Positions 33,798 through 44,800 of a stretch of DNA of 64,000 nucleotides are shown in pieces. A program made the position numbers and the translations under genes. The stretch is from Kiritimatiellia bacterium (GTDB taxonomy: Bacteria > Verrucomicrobiota > Kiritimatiellia > RFP12 > UBA1067), in the NCBI GenBank assembly GCA_017405115.1, contig JAFRBA010000174.1, positions 1 to 64,000 of the forward strand. Reading direction: 5' to 3'. Position 1 is the stretch's first letter, and every line of letters begins with the position of its first letter. Below the pieces are notes generated by a model that was given only the letters and a program-made list of their open reading frames with translations, did no database searches and was not told where the DNA came from.

Positions 33798-36410
33798 TCA
33801 TCGACTGCCGCCGCGCGCCCTGGCCGGCCAGACCATACGCGCCGCCTTCTCGCCATCGCACATGTACAGGTTCAGGCGGAAGGCGGAGCTCGGCTGACCC
33901 CTGAATGGATAGACGAAGTCTGGGTTGGCGGTATCGGGCTCCGAGCAGACCTCTATCCACGACGGACGACATTCGTCCCCTCCCCAGGCGTCGGCGTCCA
34001 ATGCGAACTCAAAGCGGAGGGAGCCGTCCGGCATGTCTGCAACCGTCCATTCCCGCACTTCATGCCAGCGGGTCGCGAGATATCCGCCATAGGGTCTGAC
34101 GCGACGCTCGTTGCGGCTCACGATCACGCTCCTCGGATACTCCGTGCCGCAGGCATCCATCGTGACAAAGAGGAGATTCGTAACGTTCGCCGGCATGTCG
34201 ACCTCAAACGCCAGGCTCCGGTCTTCCCTCTCACTGACGCGGAAGCGAGCCCCCTTCCCCATGTCCACCCAGCCGCCGCCGACCTCGACCGACGGCGCAT
34301 CCCTCTCGTGGGCCGACTCCGGATACGGCCTGCCGCCGGCCAGCGCCGCCGCGATCTCGGCAAGTCTGGCGGACGTCTCGCATAGTCTCTCGATGCGCCA
34401 GTCGATCTCCGCGACGTGGAACTGGTGGCACTCCGCCTCTGAATGGAACCCCAGCCGCGAGTCGGCCGCGCAGAGCCCACGCATCCTGAGCGAGAGCTCC
34501 CGCTCGCGCGCGACGATCTTCTCCATGCGCCGCACGGCGGCGAGCGCCGTTTCGTTGTCGCCGTGGAGTCGGCTTGCGTTTATGGCAAGGAACCGCTCCG
34601 AGTAGAACGAGAACGTGTCGTAAGCGCTCTCGAAGAGAATCTGGAGGGCCTGCATCACGCCAATGTCGCGGATGCGCTCCCTGTTCCCCCTCCAGCGCCC
34701 GGCAAGCGCCTCGAGCTCGTCACGGCCGTCGCGGTCGAGAAACCTCGACCCGCGGACCATCCTCCCGGCGAGCATCCGCGCCTCGGAAAGGGTATGGTTC
34801 TCCAGGCATTCCCCGAGCATGTCTCCGCTGGGGTCGTCAAGCGGCTTCCAGGTGCGGCCGAGCGGCTTCATCTCCACGTCAGGAAGGAGCGGCCAGACGA
34901 TTCCGGCGTGGAACGGGCCGTAGTACTGCATGTTGTTCGAAAGTGGATACTCCGCATAGGCGTCAGAGAGGCGCTTCCAGAGCGAGGCGACAAGCCCCGC
35001 GTCCTTCCCCCAGTCCGGCGCGGCAAGGCGGAGGAGAAAGGCGTCCTCGTCGTCGGCGAACTCCTCGTAGGCCAGTTCGCCGGCAGCCTTGTTCATCACC
35101 CCCGGATAGTTGCCAAAATACCAGCACTGGAGCACCGTGGACACTCCGGCGGCCTTCATGGCCCGGTATTTGCGGTAGAGAAGCCCCGGCACCGGGACGA
35201 ACGGAACAGTGGCGCACTCGTGGGAGTTACCGACCTGTATCTTCGCGCCAAGTGCGTTCCCCCCGGCCAGGCAGGCGGCGGCAAACGTCCGGAACGCCTC
35301 CGACGGACCCACATAGGAAAGCCAGTAGTCGCCTCCGTTGCGGAACCGCCCAAGCTGTTCGCGGATCGCGCCAGACTCGAAGTTGTAGGCAAGGACCGTT
35401 CCCGCAGGCACCGGATGCCTCGCAAGCTCCGCAATCCAGGGACTGCGCTCCGGACGCGGTTGCGGCTGGTACAGCCAGCTGATGAATTCGGCCTCCGAAC
35501 CGGCCGCGCGCATCCCACGCACAACAGGCCCGGCCACCAGATCGTAGAGCTGCCACGGGGACATGGAGTCGCAGCGCGGGCAGGACCACGAGCGCTTTCC
35601 GCTGACCGGGGAAACGGACGAGAAGCAACTGGTGTTCCTCTCGCCGTGCGAGATCATCATCAGCCCCCCGAGCCCCGGGACTTTCGAGAAGAGGTCCTTG
35701 GTCGACTCCTCTATGTAGCGCCGCGTCTCCGGACTGCCGGCGCACATTATCATTCCTCCAGTCCAGTCCCCATGCGGGCCAAAGAGCTCTGGATGCGCCG
35801 CCTGCAGGGGGTCGTCGGCGGGAACGGCCTTGGGCTCGATGCAGAACGCCCACGTCTTGATTCCGTACCGCGCGCACTTGGCGACCGTCTGGCGCAGCTT
35901 CTTCAGCCGCCGCTCGGCACCGACACGAGGCTTCGCGAACGAGGTCTCTACGATATCGCGCCACTCGATCGTAAGCCACAGCCCGTTTACGCCTTCGTGG
36001 GCCAGGCGGTCGAGATATGCGTCGGGATAGTAGTCCACGTCGTCCATCAGCTCGTCGTGGTTGAGCGGGGGACGCTTTATGGGCCCGAAGAAGCAGCGGG
36101 ATATCCTGTTCCTCACCCATGGCCTGCGGACGCAACTCTTGAGATCTCCCGCCCGGACCCTGTCCTGGTAGTAGTAGACCGCGCGCCGGAGCCCCTCGTC
36201 GTCTTCCGTCGTGACCGTGACTCCGTCTGCGGCGACGTCGATGCGGTAGCTCTCCGCCCCCGCCACCTTGCCACGGACGAACCTGACGTCGTTCGTCGGC
36301 ACGAAGGCAAGCGCCTCCGGCTCGGCCAGCTCGCGGCGGAACTCCCACTCCTCAATCGGCGGAGGAGGAACCGCCGTGCAGAGCATCGCGGATAAGGCTG
36401 CGATAATCAT
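33798..36410 (-). CDS. Secreted glycoside-hydrolase-like protein with C-terminal carbohydrate-binding-like domain, 870 residues
   Basis: A short signal peptide (MIIAALSAMLCTAV), then a GH20b/GH67-N-type beta/alpha domain (VTVTTEDDEGLRRAVYYYQD near 80). Next is a barrel with GVNGLWLTIEWRDIVE near 145 and GIKTWAFCIEP near 190, of the type seen in alpha-glucuronidases (GH67) and related families. An alpha-helical region follows (560-680). The last 170 residues look like a CBM9-type beta sandwich (SLAFEVDMPANVTNLLFVTM, then PSWIEVCSE). The catalytic residues and family are not certain. It is the last gene of unit C, 12 bp after the beta-helix gene and convergent with the GH20 gene. Confidence 0.72.
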   Translation of the reverse strand: MIIAALSAMLCTAVPPPPIEEWEFRRELAEPEALAFVPTNDVRFVRGKVAGAESYRIDVAADGVTVTTEDDEGLRRAVYYYQDRVRAGDLKSCVRRPWVRNRISRCFFGPIKRPPLNHDELMDDVDYYPDAYLDRLAHEGVNGLWLTIEWRDIVETSFAKPRVGAERRLKKLRQTVAKCARYGIKTWAFCIEPKAVPADDPLQAAHPELFGPHGDWTGGMIMCAGSPETRRYIEESTKDLFSKVPGLGGLMMISHGERNTSCFSSVSPVSGKRSWSCPRCDSMSPWQLYDLVAGPVVRGMRAAGSEAEFISWLYQPQPRPERSPWIAELARHPVPAGTVLAYNFESGAIREQLGRFRNGGDYWLSYVGPSEAFRTFAAACLAGGNALGAKIQVGNSHECATVPFVPVPGLLYRKYRAMKAAGVSTVLQCWYFGNYPGVMNKAAGELAYEEFADDEDAFLLRLAAPDWGKDAGLVASLWKRLSDAYAEYPLSNNMQYYGPFHAGIVWPLLPDVEMKPLGRTWKPLDDPSGDMLGECLENHTLSEARMLAGRMVRGSRFLDRDGRDELEALAGRWRGNRERIRDIGVMQALQILFESAYDTFSFYSERFLAINASRLHGDNETALAAVRRMEKIVARERELSLRMRGLCAADSRLGFHSEAECHQFHVAEIDWRIERLCETSARLAEIAAALAGGRPYPESAHERDAPSVEVGGGWVDMGKGARFRVSEREDRSLAFEVDMPANVTNLLFVTMDACGTEYPRSVIVSRNERRVRPYGGYLATRWHEVREWTVADMPDGSLRFEFALDADAWGGDECRPSWIEVCSEPDTANPDFVYPFRGQPSSAFRLNLYMCDGEKAARMVWPARARGGSR

Positions 36411-36422
36411 AGGGGCTTTCTC

Positions 36423-38915
36423 TCAGCGAAAGATCAGCTGCATCCCCGGAAGGTCCGTCGGCTGCCAGTATTCGGTGCAGCCGAGGTCGAGGTCGCCGTT
36501 TACGCGCCCGCGCCCGTAGACGTCGCTTTCCGGCAGGCCTGCCGTGTAGAAGGCGGCGGTCCCCTTTCCTATCGCGACGGACGTAGACTTCAGATTGCCG
36601 AGGCGATGCCGGCGAGAGGTCTGCAGGTAGCCGACCTCGCCCGCCGTCGCATAGATGCAGTCGCCATCGACGGACGCGCTCTCCGGCGGTTCATGTCCGG
36701 CGACGAAGAGGCAGCGATGGTAGTTCGAACCCATCTTCGGCGTCGACATCACGATTGTGTTGTACAAGTTGATTCCGTGGCCTGTCCTCGGATCACGCAC
36801 GGAAAACTGGCAGTCCGGCCCGAACGTGCAGTTGATGATTGTTGCGAGTGCACCACCGGCGTCATGCGCCGCCTCGCCGTAGAAGCAGCGGTCGTAGAGG
36901 CAGTTGACGAACTGGCCGCCGCCGTACGCTGCCTGGCCGCGACCGCCCAGGGCCCTGTTGTCGAGGAAGCGGCAGTTGAGGAATGTGCCGGTGCTCTGGT
37001 CCACGCCGGAGCCCCTGCGATAGCCAAGCCCTGCGCCAAGGTAGGCCATGCAGCAGACGATGTCGCAGTTTGACACGCACGATCCGGCCGAGTACGCCAC
37101 ACCCCCGCCATGGTCGCCGTCGCTCCAATTGCTGTCGAAGTACAGCGCACAGGCGTAGCCGTTCGTCAGCGTAAAGCCCGCAAGCAGCGCATTCCTCATG
37201 AGCAGAACGCATCGGACGGCATTCGAGGCGCACCCCTTGTCGTCGTGGTCTGGATTCCGCTTTTCGAGCGGCGCCGGTTCGCCGACGATGAACGTCGCCT
37301 CCCGTCCGCCGGTCGACACAAGCGAGACGCCTTCCGGCACGATCACGCGCGACAGGGTCCTCTCGCTGAGGTTCGTCGTCATCACGCCCGTGTCGTAGAC
37401 GCCGGGCATTGCGTAGACGATGCTGCCGGCCTCCGTGCACGCATTCGTGAGCGCGGCGGCGAGCGTCCTCATCGCGCGGTTAGTGCGCCAGCCGTCGTTG
37501 GAGTCGTCGCCGTTCACCGGGTCGACGTAGAGGTAGCCCGGGTATCCCTCCGTGATTCCAGTCTGGAACGCGCCGGCCGTCAGCTTGCCGTCCGCCGCGA
37601 CGCGCAGCCTGTTGCCGTATACGTCGCCGACCGCGTACCTGTAGTATGTCGCGCCCCAGTTGTTGGTCGCAGGAGCGGGTATGGAGTCAAGGCACGGCGA
37701 GGCGTCAACCAGATGCAGGTCGTATGGGCTGGTGCTCTTGAACCGCGGATTCGCGACCTTAAAGCCCGCCGGGAAACTTGAAGTCCCGGAAAAGTGCCAG
37801 ACCCAGTTGTTCGTTCCCGAAGCCGCCGAACTCTGCCCGGATCCGTCGATGATTGAGTTGTAGATGTTGCCCGTCGAAAGCTGGCGTCCGCTGCCCGCGT
37901 CATTGCCGGCCAACGTGCAGTTGTAGGCGGGCGAGACCGAGAACACGCTGTCCGCGCTACTGGCCAGGAGAAGCTCATTGTCCCTTACTTCGCACGAAAC
38001 CGCCGATCCGTTGCTGAGAACGACGGTATCGTTGTGATTCTCGAGGATGCGGCACCGCACGAGCGCAACGCCGCCGTAGGTCGCGCCGACAGAACCATAG
38101 CAATTGGAGATGATGCAGTCCATGACCGTCGCCCCGGCCGTCTGGGTATAGGCGGCCGCTCCGGATTTGTATCCGTATTTGCTCACATCCTGCGTCGCGG
38201 TATATCCCCCGGTCAGGGTGAATCCCTGAAGGAAGCAGTCCGGGCCCGACATGATGACACACCTTACGGCGTTCGTGCCCCATCCCTCGCGGCCTGGAGT
38301 CGTGGCGTCAGGATCCGGCCCGCCGACGATGAACGTCTCCTCCGGCCCGTCGACTGCGCGGACGACGATGGCGCTCTTAGGGGCGAGTATCACACGGGAG
38401 GCGGAAAAGCTGTTCGACTTTTCAGAGCCGCCTTCGTTGTAAACGCCCTTCTTCACAAGGATTATGGTGTAGCTCTTGTCTTTAATGAGTTTGTTGACGG
38501 CCCGCTGCAGCACTCTAAAGGGCTTCGCCTCGGATCCGTCCTGCTCGTCTTCCGGAACCGCCGTGTTGGCATCCGCCCAGACAACGTTGCCGTTCTGGTA
38601 GAACTCATAGCTGATGACGTCGTCCACAGCCGGAGGCGGCATCAGCAGATAGGTGCCGTCCAGGCGCGGGTGGACTTTGTATGAACCATGGCCCGCATCG
38701 CTGGTCGCGTAGAATATCTGGTTTCCGCTTGACGGCGTGACCTGCACGACGAACTGGGTCGGATACGACTCCGCCCATATCGTTGTGTTGGCCGGATAGT
38801 CGACGCCGTCGATCGTCACCGGAAGGTTGAAGGACAGTCCGCCCGCGACATGCGCCACGTCTGCGAACGACGCGCATGCGATGGCCCCGGCGATTATCGC
38901 CACGATACGTTTCAT
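36423..38915 (-). CDS. Secreted beta-helix protein with choice-of-anchor-Q type ends
   Basis: 830 residues: signal peptide (MKRIVAIIAGAIACASFA), a short beta domain, then two parallel beta-helix blocks. Each starts with DUF1565-like text (PFRVLQRAVNKLIKDKSYTI and MRTLAAALTNACTEAGSIVY). Coil residues include AVRCVIMSGPDCFLQGFTLT and AVRCVLLMRNALLAGFTLT, showing internal duplication. The C-terminus (VYGRGRVNGDLDLGCTEY) is the choice-of-anchor-Q signature. It is probably a cell-surface or secreted polysaccharide-binding or lyase-fold protein. AGGAAAGGG precedes the ATG at 38915. It is the fourth gene of unit C. Confidence 0.82.
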   Translation of the reverse strand: MKRIVAIIAGAIACASFADVAHVAGGLSFNLPVTIDGVDYPANTTIWAESYPTQFVVQVTPSSGNQIFYATSDAGHGSYKVHPRLDGTYLLMPPPAVDDVISYEFYQNGNVVWADANTAVPEDEQDGSEAKPFRVLQRAVNKLIKDKSYTIILVKKGVYNEGGSEKSNSFSASRVILAPKSAIVVRAVDGPEETFIVGGPDPDATTPGREGWGTNAVRCVIMSGPDCFLQGFTLTGGYTATQDVSKYGYKSGAAAYTQTAGATVMDCIISNCYGSVGATYGGVALVRCRILENHNDTVVLSNGSAVSCEVRDNELLLASSADSVFSVSPAYNCTLAGNDAGSGRQLSTGNIYNSIIDGSGQSSAASGTNNWVWHFSGTSSFPAGFKVANPRFKSTSPYDLHLVDASPCLDSIPAPATNNWGATYYRYAVGDVYGNRLRVAADGKLTAGAFQTGITEGYPGYLYVDPVNGDDSNDGWRTNRAMRTLAAALTNACTEAGSIVYAMPGVYDTGVMTTNLSERTLSRVIVPEGVSLVSTGGREATFIVGEPAPLEKRNPDHDDKGCASNAVRCVLLMRNALLAGFTLTNGYACALYFDSNWSDGDHGGGVAYSAGSCVSNCDIVCCMAYLGAGLGYRRGSGVDQSTGTFLNCRFLDNRALGGRGQAAYGGGQFVNCLYDRCFYGEAAHDAGGALATIINCTFGPDCQFSVRDPRTGHGINLYNTIVMSTPKMGSNYHRCLFVAGHEPPESASVDGDCIYATAGEVGYLQTSRRHRLGNLKSTSVAIGKGTAAFYTAGLPESDVYGRGRVNGDLDLGCTEYWQPTDLPGMQLIFR

Positions 38916-38949
38916 GTTTTTTCCCTTTCCTTTGTACATCTTTCTATGT

Positions 38950-41883
38950 TCATTTGCCTGCGACAAGCAGTTTTCCGTCCACCAGGACGCGCGAGGAGCT
39001 CCGCGCGTCCACCGACACGCCCCTGCACTCCTCGAGCACGACGTTCTTCGAGTCCTTGACGACAAGGCCGGCGCCCGGCACGGTCTCGAGCTTCATGACG
39101 CAGCCGCGCTCGACGCCATCGAAGCACAGCGCGCCATCGACCCGGCCCGGCCCCAGGATGGTGAAGTCCGACACTCCCTTTGCGAGGATGGCAGGCCGAG
39201 GCGCCGCGGCCGGTGTCTGGACGATGGCCGAGCCTTCTTCGAGATGCAGCGTGACGCCGGTCTTCATCAGGAGCTGCGAGACATTGTACGTGCCCTTCTT
39301 GAGCACGACCTCGCCCGTCTTCTCGACGGCCGCGTCGATTGCATTCTGGATCGCCGCCGTGTCGTCTCCGCCCGACGGCACCACCTCGTGCTTCAGCGGG
39401 TAGATCGCCTTCGAATACGCATGGTATTCCTTCGCCTCTCCGAAATAGCAGTGCTTGTGAGTATCGTAGATGGTGTCCGACCCGCGAAGGAACCTAAAGC
39501 AGCCGGCAAAGGTGTCCTTTGCCGTCCCCTTCTCCCAGAACAGCGGGCCTTTCGGGTCGAAGACCTCCTTGTCGTCCACGAAGAAGCGCAGGTATCTGTC
39601 CTTGAGCGTCACGGCCAGCTTGGTGTAGCGGTTCGGGTCTGCCTTCGGCCCCTTGATCCACTCGCGCTCTCTGCGCAGGTTCCAGAACCCCTCCTTCCAG
39701 ACAAGCGTGAACATCAGGTGCCCCCCGCTGTTGAAGACGCCGAAGACGCCGCCCTGGAGCGCAAAGCCCTCCTTCTCCTTCTTCTCCTGCCAGTACTCGA
39801 CTGGCTTCGGCTTCGCTAGGACCTCGAGCGTCAGCTCGTCGGTCTCCCAGTCAGTCTTGATGAGGCAGTCCTCGTTCCAGAGCCCGCACTTCCTGAACTC
39901 AAGCGGGAACTCGGCGGGCGGAGTCCGTAGCGACGGCCTGGCCGCGGCGGCACCCGCACCAATGTCGAACTTCTCTGCATGGCGGGCCATGCCCGTGATC
40001 TCCAGCACGCGCACGCCGCCTGGCGGCACGACGACCACGGGGCCGTCCCCGCCGGTCGTCAGCTCCCTTGCCGTCGCCCCCTTCGGCAGGTCGAACTTGA
40101 TTGTCTTGGCAAACTCGTCGTGGAACGTCTCCTCCGACCCGTTCGACGGCTTCTCCACCCCGGAGTTGTTGACGATGCAGACGCGCCACGAACCGTCCGG
40201 CATCACGTTCCAGACCGTCTCGCACTCCCCTTCGTACGAGCAGGGCAGCACCTCCTTCTGGAGCTGCAGCAGCATCTTGCGCATCTTCTCCGGCTCGCGT
40301 GGCATTGCGAGGACGTTGCCGTGGCCGCTCTTCTTGACCAGCTCCTGCTCGCCCTGCGGGTACACGAACGTGCCGCCCCGCTCGACATAGCCGCCGATGG
40401 TCTCCTTCAGCTTTTCGTCCCACTGGATGCCGCCGACGCTGATGACGACGGGGTACTTCGCGAGCTGGTCGGGGCGGAGCTCCTTCCCCGGGGTGACGGG
40501 GTTGGCGATCGCCACGTCGAATATGTCCGCGAACGGCGAGTTGTACAGGGCGAACTGGTACTCCGCGACGGGATTGACCTTGCCGTCGACCTCATACGGC
40601 CGGGAGCCTCGCGTGTCGTTCTCGATGACGACGAGGAGGTCCGAGAAGAACTGGTCCGCCGCCGTCGGCTGGAACTCGTTCGCGAACGGGCCGTGCCCGG
40701 TCTTGACCGACGGCGTCCCGCTCAGGCCGTCGTGCCCGTGCGCACGGTCCGCTATGAGCAGGATCGGGGCGTAGAACTCGCCGCGGGCGCCAGCGGGCGA
40801 CCTGATGAATTCATACGCGCGCTTCGCGGCCAGCCCGTTTCCGCTCAGCTCGTACAGCTGCTTTTCGCGCCCGCTCTTCGAACGACCCTTCTTCCCCTCC
40901 ACCTCCCGCAGGAACCCCCACGGGAAGCTCTCGAACTGCTGGTAGTTGCATCCCATGTAGTAGCCGAGGAGGACCGTGCGGTACACGAGGTTCGGAGGCG
41001 TCCCCCAGTCCACGTCGGCGTTCGCGCTGTAGTTCTTGATCGAGGTCGAGTTGTGCCCGTTGACGAGCTCCGCGAAGTAGTACATGAGCGGGACGCCGAA
41101 CTGGCGGCTGGCCCCGTAGTTGAACATCATCAGCTCGCGCCAGGGGCAGTGGGCCTCGCCGGTGAGCTCCAGCGCCGCCAGCGTGCTGCCGCGCTCGCAC
41201 CCGATCGCGGCTAGGTTGCACGGTCCCGACAGCCCGATTACGCGCGGGCCCTTCTGCCCGGCCGCGAGGTCCCAGTAGGAGAGGAAGTGCCGGTAGAACT
41301 GGTCGCGGCTGCACGGCATCGGGAACTCGCGGATGAAGTTCAGGTAGTGCGCGGACCTCTTGCGCGGCAGGAAGTACATGACGCGCGAGTTCCACTCGCC
41401 GAAGGTGGCGCCGAGGAACGTCTCCGGGTACTCCTGCACGAACCGGTCGTAGACGCGAAGGTCGCACTCCTCGTGCCTAAGGCCCCACACGCAGCGGGTC
41501 GCCTCGTAGACGATGAACGGCACGTCCTTTAGCCGGGCCCTGACTGATTCGGGCAGCTTGGGCTCCCCGACCACGAACCGCTTCGCGTTCGGGTCGTCCC
41601 CGAACCCGAACATGCTTCCGGCGCGCACGCCGTTCAGCGTGCTCGGAACGTTGACCCAGGACACGCCGGCGTCCTTCACGAACGGCTCGTCCTCGATCCC
41701 GCAGACCGAAAAGCTCGACGGCAGCATAAGATACCGCCAGTCGCGCCCCTTCAGCTCGTACTTGGGCCACGTGACGTCCGCCGCGCGGAACGGGTCGGAC
41801 ACGACGCCCGCTTCGGCCGCGTCCACGGCGCAAAGGGACAGGGCCATAGACAGCCCAAAGCTTGGAATCGCGAGTCGTCTCAT
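38950..41883 (-). CDS. Secreted multidomain glycan-active protein, 977 residues, paralogue of the next upstream gene
   Basis: After the signal peptide (LSMALSLCAVDAAEA) the first 500 residues form a barrel-like region shared with the 1,312-residue neighbour: RARLKDVPFIVYEA, EYPETFLGATFGEWN, GQKGPRVIG, LLGYYMGCNYQQFESF and YAPILLIADRA. A GATase-like domain follows (KYPVVISVGGIQWDEKLKET), as in some beta-galactosidases. Then come a LamG-like domain and a short pectate-lyase-type helix (IQNAIDAAVEKTGEVVLKKG). The GEWN glutamate is a candidate catalytic acid. No named family is recognised. The ATG overlaps the upstream stop by 4 nt; AAGGAGC lies ten bases before. Confidence 0.72.
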   Translation of the reverse strand: MRRLAIPSFGLSMALSLCAVDAAEAGVVSDPFRAADVTWPKYELKGRDWRYLMLPSSFSVCGIEDEPFVKDAGVSWVNVPSTLNGVRAGSMFGFGDDPNAKRFVVGEPKLPESVRARLKDVPFIVYEATRCVWGLRHEECDLRVYDRFVQEYPETFLGATFGEWNSRVMYFLPRKRSAHYLNFIREFPMPCSRDQFYRHFLSYWDLAAGQKGPRVIGLSGPCNLAAIGCERGSTLAALELTGEAHCPWRELMMFNYGASRQFGVPLMYYFAELVNGHNSTSIKNYSANADVDWGTPPNLVYRTVLLGYYMGCNYQQFESFPWGFLREVEGKKGRSKSGREKQLYELSGNGLAAKRAYEFIRSPAGARGEFYAPILLIADRAHGHDGLSGTPSVKTGHGPFANEFQPTAADQFFSDLLVVIENDTRGSRPYEVDGKVNPVAEYQFALYNSPFADIFDVAIANPVTPGKELRPDQLAKYPVVISVGGIQWDEKLKETIGGYVERGGTFVYPQGEQELVKKSGHGNVLAMPREPEKMRKMLLQLQKEVLPCSYEGECETVWNVMPDGSWRVCIVNNSGVEKPSNGSEETFHDEFAKTIKFDLPKGATARELTTGGDGPVVVVPPGGVRVLEITGMARHAEKFDIGAGAAAARPSLRTPPAEFPLEFRKCGLWNEDCLIKTDWETDELTLEVLAKPKPVEYWQEKKEKEGFALQGGVFGVFNSGGHLMFTLVWKEGFWNLRREREWIKGPKADPNRYTKLAVTLKDRYLRFFVDDKEVFDPKGPLFWEKGTAKDTFAGCFRFLRGSDTIYDTHKHCYFGEAKEYHAYSKAIYPLKHEVVPSGGDDTAAIQNAIDAAVEKTGEVVLKKGTYNVSQLLMKTGVTLHLEEGSAIVQTPAAAPRPAILAKGVSDFTILGPGRVDGALCFDGVERGCVMKLETVPGAGLVVKDSKNVVLEECRGVSVDARSSSRVLVDGKLLVAGK

Positions 41884-44800
41884 CTTGCTGTTGCTCCTTT
41901 TGCCGGACCCGGATGCGCAGAGGAATCCCCCTCCCTCAGCCTGCGGATCCACTCCTTTGACAGGTTGACGGACGGTACGTCCATGTCGGCGCTCGTCGTC
42001 GGGTGGAAGATCAGTCCCTCGACCGTCCCGTTCCGCAGGAGCTTCTCGGCGACGGCGAGCTGGTGCTTCATCTTGTCCGCCGGGACCGGGCCGAAGACCT
42101 CCCCGAAGCTCCACATGTACAGTCCGAGCATGAGCGGCATGTCGGGGCCCAGGAACGACTTCGCCTTAAGGACCATCTCCTCCATATTGTCGAGGGAACT
42201 TGGCTTCCAGAACCAGAGGGCGATGACGTCGCACAGCTTCGCGCTTGGCAAGTCGCTTTCGCGGTACCCCTCCACGTCGGCGTACATCACGGCGGCCATC
42301 TTCAGCCCCGCGGCGTGGACACGTTCGCGCGCCGTCTTCAGCTCCTCCATCGGGCGCATGTGCCGCTGGAAGTAGTCGTCGAGGAAAACCGTTGTCAGGT
42401 TCGGCAGGCGCCGCTTCATGCCCACCGCTATGTCGACCTTCTCGAGGAAGGTGCGCTTCTTGTCGCTGTCGGTGATGGACCAGGCCAGTTCGTCCAGCTT
42501 TGAGAACTCCTTCACCCGCGCGTCGTCCAGCGGCAGCTCGGGCAGCGACTGCCAGCGGATGATGCAGTCCCTGCCGATGCCCATCAGCCTGCAGGCTTCG
42601 ACCTGGCCGCAGTGGTTGGAGGCGTTCATCCCGAGCTCCGCGAACTTCTTGGCGTAGCGGTGCCAGGTCTCCGGCTCGTGGCCCCACATCCACAGCCTGT
42701 CGGCGAGAGCGTCGCCGCCGTCCACGCCGGAGCGGACCTCAAGGCTCTCGAGCTCGCCGCCGAACACCGTGTTCGGCCGCCACGAAACGGCCTTGCCGAA
42801 GAGGATGTCTATCTGGTTGTGGTAGGTGTTCGCGAACTGCTCGTAGTCGGCCTTGACCGGCCCCTCGGCCTGAAGAAGCTCGACGCCGTCCACGAAGCAT
42901 CGCCAGAAGCCGCGGTCGAACGTCAGCCGGATGCGCGTCGGGCGCATCTCCGCCTTCGGCCCGCGCACCCGCGCGACGAACCCCCTCTTGTACGACTCGC
43001 GGTAGAAGTGCCAGTATCCGTCGCGGATGGCAACGAAGACGTCGTTCACGCGCAGGACGCCCGCCATCTCCGTGTGCTTCCCCGTCCTGCGAAGGGATCC
43101 GGCCGAAGGAGTCGCCACGGCGTCGAACGTGCCGCTGTACGTCGAATACGGCGCCTTGACCGCGAACTCAAGGTGGTTCCCGCAGTCGGACGGGTCGTTG
43201 CCCTGCCCCGAGCTGTCCTTGAAGCCGTCCTTCTTCAGCCACCTTCCAATGACCCTGGGCGGGTCGGGGCGCTTCGCGGCCTCCAGGTCGTACCTGTACT
43301 TGTAGTCGTCGTCGGGATGCCGCGCCGTCGCAGGCGGCGGCGTGTAGCGGCTGCGGAGGGAGACCGGCGCCGCGGCCGGGAGCTTCCTCGCCCCGAGCTT
43401 CGGCATCCCGGTCACCTTCACGACGCAGACCTCGCCCGGCGGCACGGTGACCCTGGCCTCGCCGGCGCTTCCGCCGGCGGAGACCTTCGCCCCAAGGCGG
43501 ACCTCCTCCGCCACGGCCCCCTCCGGCAGCGAGAGCGCAATCTCGGACGCGAACTCCGGGTGGACCGTCTCCTTCGTCTCGTCGGGCTTCTTCTCGACTC
43601 CGGCGTTGTTGACCAGCACGACCCGCCACGACCCGTCGCCGCAGACGTTGTACATCGCCTCGCAGGCGCCGCGCACCCGCACCGGGAGCGTCTCGGCCTG
43701 AAGGCGTTCGAGCAGCGAGATGAACTGGGGCGGCACCGTGTCGCGGTCGGACTCGCGCTCGAAGAGCGGCGAGGCGACAAGCAGCACGCAGCCGTGGCCG
43801 AACGCGTTGCGGACGACGAGCGGGAGCCCGGTCGATGTGCGCTCCACGACGGTGGCCCCGCCGCGGACGTCGAGGCGGTCGATGACGAGTCCGTCGTCCG
43901 CAGTCCTCTCGCCCGTCGGCAGCGCGCCGGCGAACTCGGCGTCGTCCGCATACGGCGCGAGGTGCGCCGTCGTCAGGACGAGCGTCCCGCCGTTCGCGAC
44001 GTAGTTCTTAAGCACGACGGCCAGGCCCTCCGTCCAGCGGATGTCCGAGACGGGCATCACGACGGAGTAGCGCGAGACCTGCTCAAGCGACAGCTCGCTG
44101 CCCGGCGCGAGGGGGTTCGCGGTGTAGAAGTCGAACACGTCGGCGAGGGTGGAGTTGCGCAGGTTGGTGCTGAAGTCGGCTGGCTTCTTCGCCGGGGAGA
44201 CGTATGGCGACAGGGCCTCGACGGCGTACTCGCAGAGGTGGTCGGACGCGTTCGGCGGGAAGGCACCGAAGAACGCCCCCACGTTCTCCTTGTCGCTGAC
44301 GCGCTTCGTCCCCATCAGGCGAGAGCAGCCGGCAGCCCGGTCCTCGAGGAGCAGGATGGGCGCGTAGCTCTGGCCGCGGTCTCCCGACGGCGACTTGTAC
44401 CAGTCGTACACGGCCTTCATCGCACGGCCGTTCCCGGTGAGCCTGATGGAGCCGTCGGGCATTCGCTTGATGTGCGCCCCCGGCATGCACTCGAAGCTCT
44501 GGTAGTTGCAGCCCATGAAGTACGAGACCAGGTGCTCGCGCAGCGAGAGGCTGGGCTCCCGGCCGAAGTCCTCCCCGAAGCGCGAACCGCTCGAGGCCGA
44601 CACGTCCGGGTTGTAGGACGCCGTGTACGGTCCCCTGTAGTAGGCGGTGTAGACGCCCATAGGCACGCCGAACTGGCGCGTCGCCCCGCGCATGTGCATC
44701 AGGATCGCCCTGAACGGGCACTCGCGGTGCTCGGAGGTCAGCTCGACGAAGTTGAACGTAGACCCCCATGCGCACGAATAGGTCGGCCCGAGCGCGCTTA